Shown here: positions 47,221 through 56,989 of the stretch, piece by piece
Numbering within the stretch: position 1 is the stretch's first letter
How the letters are laid out: every line of letters begins with the position of its first letter
From: DATAOG01 sp963840925
Lineage (GTDB): Bacteria > Pseudomonadota > Alphaproteobacteria > Geminicoccales > Geminicoccaceae
Direction of reading: 5' to 3'
Assembly: GCA_963840925.1 (NCBI GenBank)
Contig: CAWJAY010000020.1
Location: forward strand, 1 to 64,000
Length of the DNA stretch: 64,000 bases
The notes under the pieces: model-generated
What the model saw: only the letters and a program-made list of their open reading frames with translations
Database searches by the model: none
What the model was told of the DNA's origin: nothing
Position numbers and translations under genes: made by a program

Positions 47221-49570
47221 TTACGCGTGTATCTCCGCCAAGCTTGAGCTCGAGCCTGGCAACCGATCCAGCCGCACGATCTCTGCCGCATCGGTCACCT
47301 GGGCGCTCGCCGCCGTGGCTGCCTGCAGGGTCGTCACCTCCTCTAGCGCCAGCAGAAAAGCCAGCGTGGATTCCGCGCCCTGGTTTAGATTAACGCGGTC
47401 GAAATGCAAGCCGTCATAGCAGCCGCCGGACGCCGGATTGTACAGCGGCTGGTCGAGATCGTTGCGGCCGAGGAACCACTCGAACGCGCGCCTTGCTTCA
47501 TCGCGCCAGAAGCGGTCACCGGTCGCCTCAAAGGCTTCGACGCAGGCGGAGACCGTGGCCTGGGCCTCGATCGGCTGCTGGTCGAAACGCGCCCGCGGGC
47601 CGTTGCGGCGATAGAACCCGTTCGAGCCGATCGGCACGAAGTAGCCATCGCGGATCTGCTCAGCAACAAGCCAGCGCAGCGTCTGCAGCCCCAGCGCCAG
47701 CGCCCGCTCCCGATGCGCCCCGCCATGTCGGCCGCTGCAGATCAGAGCGTGCGGCAGTTTCGCGTTGTCGTAGCTCAGGACCGGCTCGAACCACGGCCAA
47801 TCCGGCTCGCTTTGCGCCTCGTACAGGCGGATCAGCTTTTCGGTCAGCCGGTCGTTGATGGCGCTGACGCTGCGGTCGCCGCTCAGATGCTCGAGATATT
47901 CCTGCACGCCGATCAGCCCGAATGCCCAGGCGCGCGGCGAGCTCATGACCTCTAGCTCCGGCAGAGCCCGAAGAAAGAGCTCGGCCGCCCATTTCTGGAA
48001 GCTGCGGTGCTTGGAACGTCCAAGGCACATGCCCAGGACCCACAGACAGCGGCCGAAGCAATCGTCCGAACCGGCCTCGTCCAGCCAGCGGCGATCGAAG
48101 CCCATGAAATTGCGAAAGCGGCGGCTGTCGCGATCGAAAGCGTGCTGCACGAAGGCGGAGTACTTGGTCGCGAGCTGCCGGCGCACCGGCGACTCGTGGC
48201 TCGACGAACTCGAGCAGAACCATGAGCAGGAGCGCGCGCGCGTTGTCGTCCGTGCAATAGCCGTCGGCATAGCTCGGCATGGCGTAGGCCGCATGTTGAA
48301 AAATGCCGATCGAATCGGTCAGCCGCTCCAGATGATCCAACGTGAGCTCGGGGAGTTCGAGGAGTTGTTGAGCCAGAGTCTTGACCGCGAACCGAGGGCC
48401 ATAACGGCGCCTGTGGTCGCTGCGCGCCTTGCGGAACGACGCGAAATAATGGTGGGCGGCCTGGCTCCAGATCATCCCGCGGCCGGCAAGGTAAGCCCGT
48501 TTGCGCATCGCATCGAGGCGCGCCTCGTCGTCCAGCAGGCCGCACACCGCCGTCGCGATCGCCGCGTTGTCACGGAACGGCACAAGCACGCCGCGATCCC
48601 CCGCCAGCAGCTCCTGGGCATGCCAGTAGGGCGTCGAGACGACCGCTTTGCCGCAGCCGAACGCATAGCAGAGCGTGCCGGAGGTGGCCTGCGCTTCGCT
48701 CAGATAGGGGGTGACGTAGATATCTGCCGCGCCGATGAACTGTTCCAGCTCCTCGAGCTCGACGAAGCGGTTGTAGAAGGCGACGTGTTGCGTCATGCCC
48801 GATTTCTCGGCCAGACGCTCAAGGCTAAGCCGGTAGGCTTCGCCTTCCGCACGCAGGAGGTTCGGATGGGTCGCGCCCAGCACGATGTAGATCAGATCCG
48901 GATGCTGCCGGGTGATCTCAGGCAGCGCCCGGATTACGTACTCGATCCCCTTGCCCGGGGACAGCAGGCCGAAGGTCAGCAGCACCTTCTTGCCCTCGAC
49001 CCCTAACTGATCCTTGAGGGAGCTCGGATCGACGAAGAGCGTATCCGGTATGCCGTGCGCGATCAGATCGATCTTGGCGGCCGGGGCGCCATACACCTCG
49101 CGAAGGATCGTGCCCCCGCGCTCGGTCATCACGACCAGCCGGTCCGATTGCCTGACAATCTCGTCCATCACCCGGCGTTGGTCGGGAGCGGGCTCCTCGA
49201 GGATGGTGTGCAAGGTCGTCACTACGGGGAGGTCGACCTCGCGGAGAATGGCCAGTATGTGGCTCCCCGATCGGCCGCCATAAATCCCGAACTCATGCTG
49301 CAGGCAGATCGCATCGAAGCCGTTGAAGCGCAGGAAGTTCACCGCCTCCTGATAGTCGCGCAGGCGCTGCTCCTGCAGTTCAAACTGCACTTCCGGACCA
49401 TAGTCATAGCCTTCCGGCACGTCGTTGATGGCCAGCACGCCGCACTCAGCATGTGGATACTGAGCGACCACGGCACCGCGCAAGTCGTGCGCGAAGGTAG
49501 CGATGCCGCACCGGCGTGGCGAATAGTCGGAAACGAACGCGATTTTTGACGGTTGGTCTGCTTGCTTCAT
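47221..49570 (-). CDS. GT4 glycosyltransferase fused to an alpha/alpha-toroid domain (one frameshift as read)
   Basis: About 780 residues from the ATG at 49570 (MKQADQPSKIAFVSDYSPRRCGIATFA). GT4 domain (about 10-400): VTTLHTILEEP, VLLTFGLLSPGKGIEYVIRALPEI, GAADIYVTPYLSEAQATSGTL. C-terminal domain is a six-hairpin-like helical barrel: SYADGYCTDDNARALLLMVLLEF, FGRCLWVLGMCLGRS, WPWFEPVLSYDNAKLPHALI. A slip near 48195 separates the first part of the barrel from the rest. This fusion next to GH130 recurs in alphaproteobacteria and suggests synthesis or turnover of a mannose-containing glycan. Confidence 0.82.
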
Positions 49571-49674
49571 GGCTGATTGGACCTCGTTGCAGCCGGGCCC
49601 TCCGGGGATACTCAACGCCCGGCTCTGTCATCGAAACGGCAACGGAGCCCTCCCGATCCGCACGGTATCGTGCG

Positions 49675-50730
49675 TCATTGTCGCTTCCTGTCCTCGAGCC
49701 CGAAAATCGTCGCGTAGACCTGCTCATAGGCTGCGACCATGGCGGCGATCGAAAAGCGCTGCCCGACGCGGCGCCGGCAGGTGCTGCGGTCGATCTCGGC
49801 GAGCCGCCCCAAGGCCTGAACGGCCTGCTCGGGGCTGTTGACCAGGAAACCGGTCTGCCCGTCCAGGATGACCTCGCGGCAGGAGCCGAGATCCATCGCG
49901 ATCACGGGCACGCCCGCGGCATTGGCCTCGGCCAGGACCAACCCGAACCGTTCGGGGACGGTGTTGAGGTGCAAGAGCGCGCCTGCCGCCGCGAACAGCT
50001 CGTTTTTGCCCGCCACGTCCACGGGCCCGAGATAGTCGACCGTTCGGCCATCGAGATGGGGTTCGACCTGCTCGCGGAAATAGGCCTGGTCCTGAACGAT
50101 GCCGGCGATGATCAGGCGCCGGCCGCTCCGGCGAGCGACCTCGATGGCGAGATGGACGCCCTTGTCCGGATGGATGCGGCCGAGAAAAATCAGGTTCTCG
50201 CCGGCGCGCCCCTGGAACGGGTAGAGCGAGAGATCGATCCCGTTGTAAACCGTCGCCAGATAGTTCAGTGCGGGGGCGCGGTCGGCATCGCTGATCGAGA
50301 CGAAATAACTATCGCGATATTTTTCATAGACCGGCATGATTTTGGGCGAGGAGAAGCCATGGATGGTCGTCAGCACCGGTGTCCGGACCAGGCGGCAGTA
50401 ACTCAAAGCCATGAAGTCGTAGTGGCTGTGGATGAGATCGAACTCGACGGCGTGCTCGAACGCTTCCGCAATGTGCAGGTATTCGGCGACCTTGGGATCG
50501 GCGGTGGGGTCTTCCTCATAGCCCTTGGCGATCACGGCGTGGAGCCGGGCGCGGGTGATCGAGTCCCTGGTGGCGAACAGGGTCACGTCCCAACCGCGCC
50601 CGACCAGGCCCTCGGCAAGGTTGCTGGCCACCGTTTCCCAGGCGCCGTAATGTCGGGGAGGGGTCCGCCAGGCGACCGGTGACAGCACAGCCACCCTTTT
50701 CGCGGCTTCACCGCACCGGACCACGGCCAC
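49675..50730 (-). CDS. GT4 glycosyltransferase
   Basis: 351 residues. GT-B fold: RVAVLSPVAWRTPPRHYGAWETVASNLAEGL near the start, DLIHSHYDFMALSY, NLIFLGRIHPDKGVHLAIEVA, and RFGLVLAEANAAGVPVIAMDLGSCREVI, which carries the E-x7-E-like donor motif. The GTG at 50730 immediately follows the TGA of the upstream small gene, indicating coupling. Part of the same four-gene operon. Confidence 0.9.
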   Translation of the reverse strand: MAVVRCGEAAKRVAVLSPVAWRTPPRHYGAWETVASNLAEGLVGRGWDVTLFATRDSITRARLHAVIAKGYEEDPTADPKVAEYLHIAEAFEHAVEFDLIHSHYDFMALSYCRLVRTPVLTTIHGFSSPKIMPVYEKYRDSYFVSISDADRAPALNYLATVYNGIDLSLYPFQGRAGENLIFLGRIHPDKGVHLAIEVARRSGRRLIIAGIVQDQAYFREQVEPHLDGRTVDYLGPVDVAGKNELFAAAGALLHLNTVPERFGLVLAEANAAGVPVIAMDLGSCREVILDGQTGFLVNSPEQAVQALGRLAEIDRSTCRRRVGQRFSIAAMVAAYEQVYATIFGLEDRKRQ

Positions 50731-50973
50731 TCAGGCATGCCGCACCGAGTTGCCGCCGTGGAGAATCGTCTCGATCAGGAAGGCGGCGTCTTCGTGGGCG
50801 GCTGTGCCGCCGTCGGCGGCAAGGGGTATGGAGTTGCGATGGGCGGCCGCGGCGTCCTCCAGGATCGCCCGCGCTTCGGCTTGGTCGATGATCTTGTTCT
50901 CCGTGAGCGACAGGAGCATCGATTCGCAGATGGCAAGCGCCGCATGCCCTGCCGCACCTGAAATGCTGCTCAT
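50731..50973 (-). CDS. Small conserved protein of the glycan operon
   Basis: 80 residues with AAAGGAGGA 4-6 bases before the ATG. Helical: HAALAICESMLLSLTENKIIDQAEARAILEDAAAAHR. Similar small proteins are common in rhizobia, function unknown. First gene of the operon, read into the GT4 gene. Confidence 0.7.
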   Translation of the reverse strand: MSSISGAAGHAALAICESMLLSLTENKIIDQAEARAILEDAAAAHRNSIPLAADGGTAAHEDAAFLIETILHGGNSVRHA

Positions 50974-51172
50974 GGCTTCCTCCTTTGGGCGGATTGAAAC
51001 CGGGTGGCCTCGCGAGGAGTTCCCGGTCTTGGTGGCAGGGGAGGATATCCGTTTGAGAGCGGCACCAGACTAATCTAGAGTAGTCGTCGACGCCGGCTCG
51101 TGCCCGCGCGCACAGCGATGGTCGGCCTGACGGCGGACGGGAGCGCGTTCAAAGGATGAGGGCGAGGAACTG

Positions 51173-51904
51173 ATGGCGGCGGGCGCGAGCGCTCTGGTCC
51201 GGAAGCTGAACCGGTTCCTGCCGCTGAAGCCCGACGAGCTGGCGAGCCTTGCCGGCCTCGAGGCGCGGCGGCGTCCGATCCCTGCGCACACTGAGGTCGT
51301 CCACGAGCGCCAGGAGGGTCACCACGCGTTCATCCTGCAGGAGGGCTGGGCGTGCGCGTACAAGCTGCTGCCCGACGGCGGCCGGCAGGTGATCGATTTC
51401 TCGATCCCGGGCGACTTCATGGGGCTGCGCAGCGTGCTCCTGCGCACCTCGGACCACGCCTTTGCCGCGGTCAGCGACATCGTCGTCGCCGAGGTCTCGG
51501 CGCGGCAGATGATCGACACCTTTCAGCGGATGCCGCGGTTGGGGGCGGCGATCCTGTGGGCCGCCTCGCGCGACGAGGCGATGGTGGTCGAGCACCTGGT
51601 CAACATCGGCCGGCGCAGCGCGCTGGTGCGCACGGCCCATCTGCTGCTCGAGCTGGGGCTCCGCCTGCAGCTCGTGGAGCTCGGCTCGGACAGCGGCTTC
51701 GCCTGCCCGCTCAACCAGTATCATCTGGCCGATGCGCTGGGGCTCACCGCGATCCACGTGAACCGGGTCCTGCGGCAGCTGCGCGAGCGCAGCCTGGTGA
51801 CCTTCCGGGAAGGTCGCGTCGAGTTCCACGATCTCGCCGGTCTGCGCACCCTCGCCGAGTACCACAGCGGCTATCTCGACCAGAGCAACGGGTTCGGAAA
51901 CTAA
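51173..51904 (+). CDS. Crp/Fnr family transcriptional regulator
   Basis: 243 residues. cNMP-binding beta roll (about 15-130): HHAFILQEGWACAYKLLPDGGRQVIDFSIPGDFMGLRS. C-terminal winged helix (about 150-225): FACPLNQYHLADALGLTAIHVNRVLRQLRERSLV. No N-terminal Cys cluster, so not an Fnr-type iron-sulphur sensor. Divergent from the glycan operon (200 bases). A GAGGA ribosome-binding site precedes the ATG. Its last 20 residues resemble the end of the unrelated protein at 54410. Confidence 0.92.
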   Translation: MAAGASALVRKLNRFLPLKPDELASLAGLEARRRPIPAHTEVVHERQEGHHAFILQEGWACAYKLLPDGGRQVIDFSIPGDFMGLRSVLLRTSDHAFAAVSDIVVAEVSARQMIDTFQRMPRLGAAILWAASRDEAMVVEHLVNIGRRSALVRTAHLLLELGLRLQLVELGSDSGFACPLNQYHLADALGLTAIHVNRVLRQLRERSLVTFREGRVEFHDLAGLRTLAEYHSGYLDQSNGFGN

Positions 51905-51906
51905 AA

Positions 51907-51930
51907 CCGCCCCGGCTGCTGTCGGGGCGG
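51907..51930 (+). terminator. Terminator after the Crp-type gene
   Basis: Perfect 8-bp arms CCGCCCCG/CGGGGCGG with an 8-base loop, immediately after the stop and preceded by AAAA. No strong T-tract follows on the plus strand. Confidence 0.5.
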
Positions 51931-52059
51931 ACTTGCCGCGCTGATCCAGGTTAGTGCCGCCCGGCGGCCGTTCGGCTAGCTACGGGGTTGTTTGGCGGAT
52001 CGGCCGCGCGTGGTGGTCGCTCCGCCCGGATCCACCGTCCACTTTGGGACTGCGTCTGC

Positions 52060-52942
52060 ATGCCCAAGCGCCCGCCTCAGCCTGACCTCCGTGTTCCGTC
52101 CAGCGAGCGGCTTGGCGAGCTGATCGGACATCTCACGGAAGGACTCGTTGGCCTGAACGAGCGGGCGCCTTCGGGCGCCGCCGAGCTCACGCCGGACCTG
52201 TCGTGCATCGCCATACCCGCTCGACACGAGGAGATGCAACGGCTGCTCGGCGCGAGCAGCGACGAGAACCGGCACCTCACGGCCCAGGTTCGCCGGCTCG
52301 AGGCGGAGCTGCGCAGGAGCTCGGCAGAGCTCGCCAAGCTGCGCGGCGAGCTGCGTGGCGCGGTGCACGATGCCCTGACCGATCCGCTCACCCGGCTGGC
52401 CAATCGCCGGGCGTTCGATCTCGAGCTGGGGGCGGTCGAGCGCGCGCGCGAGCAGGTCGTCACCCGCGCACCTCGCGATGGTCGATATCGATCACTTCAA
52501 GCGAGTCAACGATGTCCATGGCCACGACATCGGCGACCAGATCCTGCGCATCGTCGGCGAGGTTCTCCGCGCCAATGTCAGGCGCGACAGCCTGGTCGCG
52601 CGGCTGGGCGGAGACGAGTTCGGGCTCCTGCTGCCGGGGGCGAGCTTGCCCTATGCCGCCGCGGTCGCGATCCGTCTGTGCCAGGCCCTCGCCTCCCGCC
52701 CCATCGTCCTGCGCGGCCACCCCGAGGTCAGCGAACGGATAACGCTCTCGATCGGGCTGGCCGGTTGGCAGGCGGTCGACAGCAGTGCCGGATGGTATGC
52801 CCGCGCCGACGTGGCGCTCTACCGGGCGAAGCGAAGCGGCCGCAACTGGGTCGCGCTCGATCGCGAACAGCAGACTGCCTCCGTGGCCTTGCCTCCGGAG
52901 GCGTCCGGAGCGGCACTGACCGCCGCAACTAATCGAGGTTAG
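52060..52942 (+). CDS. GGDEF diguanylate cyclase (one frameshift as read)
   Basis: About 294 residues from ATG 52060. An N-terminal coiled coil (about 65-105, ENRHLTAQVRRLEAELRRSSAELAKLR) leads to DALTDPLTRLANRRAF, the GGDEF start. A slip near 52470 precedes MVDIDHFKRVNDVHGHDIGDQ, and the active site ARLGGDEFGLLLPG is intact. No RxxD inhibitory site is seen before it. Soluble. Would make c-di-GMP. Confidence 0.85.
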
Positions 52943-53122
52943 TGCCGGCCGGGCAACTCGGTTGCTGCAGGTGCCTCGGTGAGGATCTCCACTTCGAAGC
53001 AGAGCGTCGGTCTGTCGGGTTGCCGGGTCGGTTTGGAATGAGGCCGGCCCGGGACTCTCCGAGAGGGGGCGCCAGAAGAGGGGGCACCAGCTATCGCCAC
53101 GGACGGTAACAAGGTAGCCGGG

Positions 53123-53524
53123 ATGCAGCAGACGGTCGAGGGTGTCGATCGCCACGCCGGGGTGCGCCGGCCGGCGGAACCGGATGCGCGGCGCTGGGTG
53201 ACGGCGCTGGCCCCCTACCGGGAGCCGAGCCTCACGCGCAGCGTGGTCGAGTTCGTCGTCACGGTGGTGCCGTTCGTGGCGTTTTGGCTCCTGATGCTGC
53301 TCAGCCTCCGCTACTCCTGGTGGCTCTGCCTGCTGTTCGCGGTGCCGGCGGTAGGCTTGCTCGTGCGTCTGTTCATGATCCAGCACGACTGCCTGCGTCT
53401 CGCTCTCTGGGACGAGGACCAGCACCGACTGGTGGGCTTCCGCGACGCCCGCTCTTTGGCAAACGGCTTCGTGGGCGCTCGACGAAATTGCGAAGGTGCC
53501 TCTGAAATTGCCCAGGGAGGTTGA
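53123..53524 (+). pseudogene. Fatty acid desaturase, N-terminal fragment
   Basis: YREPSLTRSVVEFVVTVVPFVAFWLLMLLSLRYSW and PAVGLLVRLFMIQHDC are the first membrane region and the start of the first His box of DesA-type desaturases. The GHG that should follow is absent and the frame degenerates. Only about 95 codons are native. Confidence 0.65.
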
Positions 53525-53641
53525 GAGCACTGAAGGCCAGGGTCAGAGGCGCGAACGTCGCATCCGACGCGGTCGGCGGCCTCGGCGCGAATCCAGACGA
53601 CGGGCGGTCGATGCGGAGGATGTCTAGCGAAGGCCTCGACC

Positions 53642-53698
53642 ATGCTGGGGACCATCCTAGTCGTCGTGCTCATCCTGGTGCTGACGGGCAAGCTCTGA
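53642..53698 (+). pseudogene. DUF3309-like microprotein remnant
   Basis: 18 codons MLGTILVVVLILVLTGKL match the start of DUF3309 membrane microproteins (usually about 50 residues), then a stop. Probably truncated. Confidence 0.3.
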
Positions 53699-53880
53699 AC
53701 AAGGGCCTCGTCGAGGCCTTCAGCGCTCACGGGTCCGGCCGAGCCGCTTCAATCTCCGGATCCGCAACCCTCGCGCAGCCTGACCACGCCCTTGGGCGCT
53801 CGCGATAGGGACGCGCGGTGCCTGAAAAATTCACCAATCGTTCGCGGAGGGGCGGCGGAAGCTTGCCAATGGGAGGAAGA

Positions 53881-54186
53881 ATGCTCGAGACGATCGGTAC
53901 TGTGATGATCGCGGCCGCGATCGTGGTTCTCCTGATCCTGATCGCGCTCGCCTACCAGCCGGGGGGCACCGAGCGGCGTCCGGCGGTCGCCGAGACGATC
54001 ATCGCAGGCCTCGCGGCGCTGCTCGCGATCGGCCTGGGTCTCGCCGAGTTCGGGACGAGCCGCTCCGAGGGCGAAATCCACGGCGTAATCGAGGTCGGCC
54101 GGTTCGGCATGGCCGGCGGGGCGTTGGTGCTGATCTGGCTCTGGGTCCGCCTCGGCCGCGATCGTTGGGCAAGGGCCTCGCCATAG
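53881..54186 (+). CDS. Small three-helix membrane protein
   Basis: 101 residues from the ATG at 53881, chosen because GGAGG lies 4 bases upstream. Helices near 5-25, 38-58 and 75-92. No catalytic motif. Function unknown. Confidence 0.55.
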   Translation: MLETIGTVMIAAAIVVLLILIALAYQPGGTERRPAVAETIIAGLAALLAIGLGLAEFGTSRSEGEIHGVIEVGRFGMAGGALVLIWLWVRLGRDRWARASP

Positions 54187-54409
54187 CCATCCTTGGCAGG
54201 CAGAGCAAGCTGGGCAAGGCCCGCGCGCCTGCTGAAGAGAGCACGCTCTCGATCGGCGTGGCCGGTTGCCATGCGCGCATCAGCATCGCTCGCGCACGTG
54301 GCGCCTAAGTTTTAACTTCGCAGGCCGATGTAAATGTCAAGTTTGCCCCCATATGTAATTTCGAAGAATTCCAGCGATAAGACACATGCGAAGATCTGGA
54401 GACATCTGA

Positions 54410-54727
54410 ATGACTGTGCGCACGAGCCGCGAGACCGTAACCTTTATGCAACCCTTTTCGCTAAGCGGGATTGACGGGGTGCAACCGGCCGGTTCCTACA
54501 CGGTGGAGACCGACGAGGAGGAGCTTCCGGGTTTGTCGTTTCCCGCCTACCGGCGCATCGCGACTCTGATCCTCCTGCGCTCGCGAGGCGGTGGCCGGGT
54601 CTTGGAGGAGAGCGTCAACATCGATCCACTGGAGCTGCAAGCAGCTCAGGAAAGGGATGCCGGCCTTCAAACCCTGGCCGGTTATCACAACGGCTTTCTC
54701 GGGCGGAGCAACGGCCTGATGAACTGA
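54410..54727 (+). CDS. 105-residue unknown protein with Crp-like C-terminal tail
   Basis: ATG preceded by GGAGA at 8 bases. The middle reads FMQPFSLSGIDGVQPAGSYTVETDEEEL, a beta-type small domain seen in rhizobial hypothetical proteins. The last 20 residues (LQTLAGYHNGFLGRSNGLMN) match the end of the Crp-type regulator at 51173 at about 12 positions. Cytosolic, function unknown. Confidence 0.65.
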   Translation: MTVRTSRETVTFMQPFSLSGIDGVQPAGSYTVETDEEELPGLSFPAYRRIATLILLRSRGGGRVLEESVNIDPLELQAAQERDAGLQTLAGYHNGFLGRSNGLMN

Positions 54728-54876
54728 AGGACTGCCCCGCCGGGTCCGCCGGGCAAGCGCGCGCTGCGAGATGAATGGTGCGCTCCTCCCGGAGTTCTCT
54801 TTGGGCTCTCTGGATACCGTTCGACTGGACTAGTCTAGAGCCACGCTCGGCCGTTAGTTACTTCGGGAGACAACTC

Positions 54877-55011
54877 GTGCACGGGCATAAGAACAAACGC
54901 AACGGCATACCGTACTCATTGATCGCTGACTGGTTCGCGCTGAACAGCAACGAACTCACGTGGATCGCCTTGGTCACCGTCGGCGTAGTCTTCGTTGGGA
55001 TGTCGATGTAG
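54877..55011 (+). CDS. 44-residue single-pass membrane protein
   Basis: GTG start with CGGGAGA 6-7 bases upstream. Basic N-terminus (HGHKNKRNGIPYSLI), then helix LTWIALVTVGVVFVGMSM at the very C-terminus. A tail-anchored microprotein by layout. No family recognised. Confidence 0.45.
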   Translation: MHGHKNKRNGIPYSLIADWFALNSNELTWIALVTVGVVFVGMSM

Positions 55012-55057
55012 ACGCACGATCCGACGACATTTCGGTTCTGTGGGCGGCAGTGCTGTG

Positions 55058-55378
55058 CTAGGTGCTGATTTGACCGCCATCCCGATCGGGCGGAGGCTCC
55101 TGAGCGATCGCCGAGCGAACTGCATCAGCCGGCGAGGCAATCAGCGGCGTGTGGAGCACAGCAAAGAAGCGGCGCTTGTCGCTCCCTCCAACTCGCGACG
55201 ACCAAGCATAACAGCGGTCAGCCGACCGATGCCCGCCGAGGCTGAAGATATGGACGACGCCCTGCCAGAGCGGCCGCCCCTCGAACGACACAGGGACTGC
55301 CTCCACCAGCTGGGCAGGGCATCCATGTAGCCGCTCGACCGCATCCCTGAGCTCGTTGGCGTCGACTTCCGTAGTCAT
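55058..55378 (-). CDS. Conserved hypothetical protein
   Basis: 106 residues: ANELRDAVERLHGCPAQLVEAVPVSFEG...VVHIFSLGGH...CYAWSSRVGGSDKRRFFAVLH. I recognise this pattern from many rhizobial genomes, always annotated hypothetical. Cytosolic, compact alpha/beta. ATG start at 55378. Confidence 0.7.
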   Translation of the reverse strand: MTTEVDANELRDAVERLHGCPAQLVEAVPVSFEGRPLWQGVVHIFSLGGHRSADRCYAWSSRVGGSDKRRFFAVLHTPLIASPADAVRSAIAQEPPPDRDGGQIST

Positions 55379-55908
55379 ATTGTCCTATCTAAGGGTCTCC
55401 GCCACTAGCCGAGACTGCCTCGGCTCGATCTCCACAGCCCGCAGTTCGGAGTGGTTAGCAGATATCCTGCGTGAGCAGCAAGGGGCTTGGCCGCGGCGAC
55501 GGCTGCTCCCCTGAGCCGTCTTTGGTGCTCAGGTACGGGTGCGCGGCTGCCTTCTGGTGCAGGCGGCATCGCATCGATCACCTGCTCGCCCTGTCGGCCG
55601 GCATCTGGTGGTTTTTCCGGAAGTCCCATGCCGGCCTCGAGACGGCGCGCGAACCCCGGCGACGATTCGCCGGCGTGGCTGATGCAGATTAGCAGAGCGG
55701 ATCGCTGGCTCGGCTAAGACTAGCGGTCAAGGACGCCGCGCGAGCGCCTGGCGCACTCAGCGCAGAGGAAAAGCCTCAGGGCTACGACCCTGCTGGTCCT
55801 TGTGGGATCGGCCACTCTGCTCGACGCCTGCGGCACGACCCGCAGGGCCGGCGAGCACCTCAGCCAAATCTGCTTCAGCACGAGGCAGACCCATCCAGAG
55901 AGGTTGCC
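55379..55908. other. Spacer without a firm gene
   Basis: Frames on both strands are Arg/Pro-rich and lack motifs. The last 20 bases contain GAGAGG, the ribosome-binding site of the next gene. An AAGGACCAGCAG-type inverted segment near 55790 has no clear role. Confidence 0.3.
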
Positions 55909-56379
55909 ATGCAACAGCACCAAGGCCAAAATCTATCGCAGCGCTTCCAACAATACCGGCCGAGCAAGACGGCGCTCTTCTGGTCCTGTGGGGGGTGCGT
56001 CGTCCTCGCCACCATCGTTGGCTTCTCCTGGGGTGGCTGGACGACCGGCGGCACGGCCCAGGAGATGGCGGAAAATGCGGCCGCGCAGGCGCGCCAGGAG
56101 CTGGCTGCGGTGGTCTGCGTCGACCGCTTCATGGCTGCGCCGGACGTGGGGGTCCAGCTGACTGCGCTGAAGGACATTGAGAGCTCCTACGCGCAGAGCA
56201 AGTTCGTCGAGGACGGCGGCTGGGCGCTGATCGTGCCCGCCAGCAACCCGCCCGACCGCAAGGCGAGCGCTGATGACCGCAAGGCGGCCGGGCTGTGCGC
56301 CGGGGAGCTCGCGAAGCGCGAGATTGCCGCGCCGGGCAAAGCCGCGCAGGCCGGCCACGGCGCGACCCAGGCGCAATAG
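55909..56379 (+). CDS. Membrane-anchored unknown protein
   Basis: 156 residues. A polar start (HQGQNLSQRFQQYRPSK), one helix near 21-42 (ALFWSCGGCVVLATIVGFSWGGW), then a periplasmic helical domain with VCVDRFMAAPDVGVQLTALK and two conserved Cys. GAGAGG lies before the ATG. Similar hypotheticals exist in alphaproteobacteria. Function unknown. Confidence 0.65.
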   Translation: MQQHQGQNLSQRFQQYRPSKTALFWSCGGCVVLATIVGFSWGGWTTGGTAQEMAENAAAQARQELAAVVCVDRFMAAPDVGVQLTALKDIESSYAQSKFVEDGGWALIVPASNPPDRKASADDRKAAGLCAGELAKREIAAPGKAAQAGHGATQAQ

Positions 56380-56512
56380 CGGCACGCGCGCTGCCGCTAC
56401 GCGCGAGGCGGCACACGCCGCCGCCTCGGACCCGCCCTTGGAATGGTTCGAGTTCGTCAGGGCCTCTGAGGTTGCGGCGACCGCTGCCGCCCGCTAAAGC
56501 GCGGGTCGATCG

Positions 56513-56929
56513 TCAGCGCTCCCGGAAGCGGCGCTCGGCATCCCCGATCTGACGTTCGATGATCGGGTTGAGGATCGTGCCGAGGGCAGGCAGCTTGGCA
56601 AGGGCCGAGCGGCCCTCCCGCGTGGCGGCGAAGGACGCCAGCGCCGTCAGCTCGCTGGCCTCAAACAGGTCGACCATCGCGCTGATGGCGTAGAAACGGG
56701 TCATATCGAAATCCACCTCCCTGGTGATGAACTCGATGAACGCCTCTCGCTCCGCTGCCGGGACGTTGGCGGCTCTCCGGGTCGCGGCCTTCTCGATCAA
56801 CAAAGGATAGTCGACCACGCGGGCATAGGCTTCCGCCGCCGACCGCCGGTCGCTTTGCGCGCTCGCCGGGATATTGAGCAAGGCCAAAGCAAGGGCGAGC
56901 GCGCCGAGAAACCAGGACCGTTTGAGCAT
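56513..56929 (-). CDS. Small secreted protein, DUF2059-like, paralogue of 3503
   Basis: 138 residues from the ATG at 56929 (MLKRSWFLGALALALALLNIPASAQ, Sec signal). The mature part is nearly collinear with the protein at 3503-3919, including VDFDMTRFYAISAMVDLFEASEL and FAATREGRSALAKLPALG. Periplasmic, function unknown. Confidence 0.75.
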   Translation of the reverse strand: MLKRSWFLGALALALALLNIPASAQSDRRSAAEAYARVVDYPLLIEKAATRRAANVPAAEREAFIEFITREVDFDMTRFYAISAMVDLFEASELTALASFAATREGRSALAKLPALGTILNPIIERQIGDAERRFRER

Positions 56930-56989
56930 CAACCGACCTTCCCCCTCACCCGGATGAACATGCACAAGAATGCGCGTCTGACGCCCCAA

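Noticed and set aside
47855..49006. Plus-strand frame of 383 codons across the GT4 gene
   Set aside because: Antisense shadow of a well-supported glycosyltransferase, typical for GC-rich DNA.
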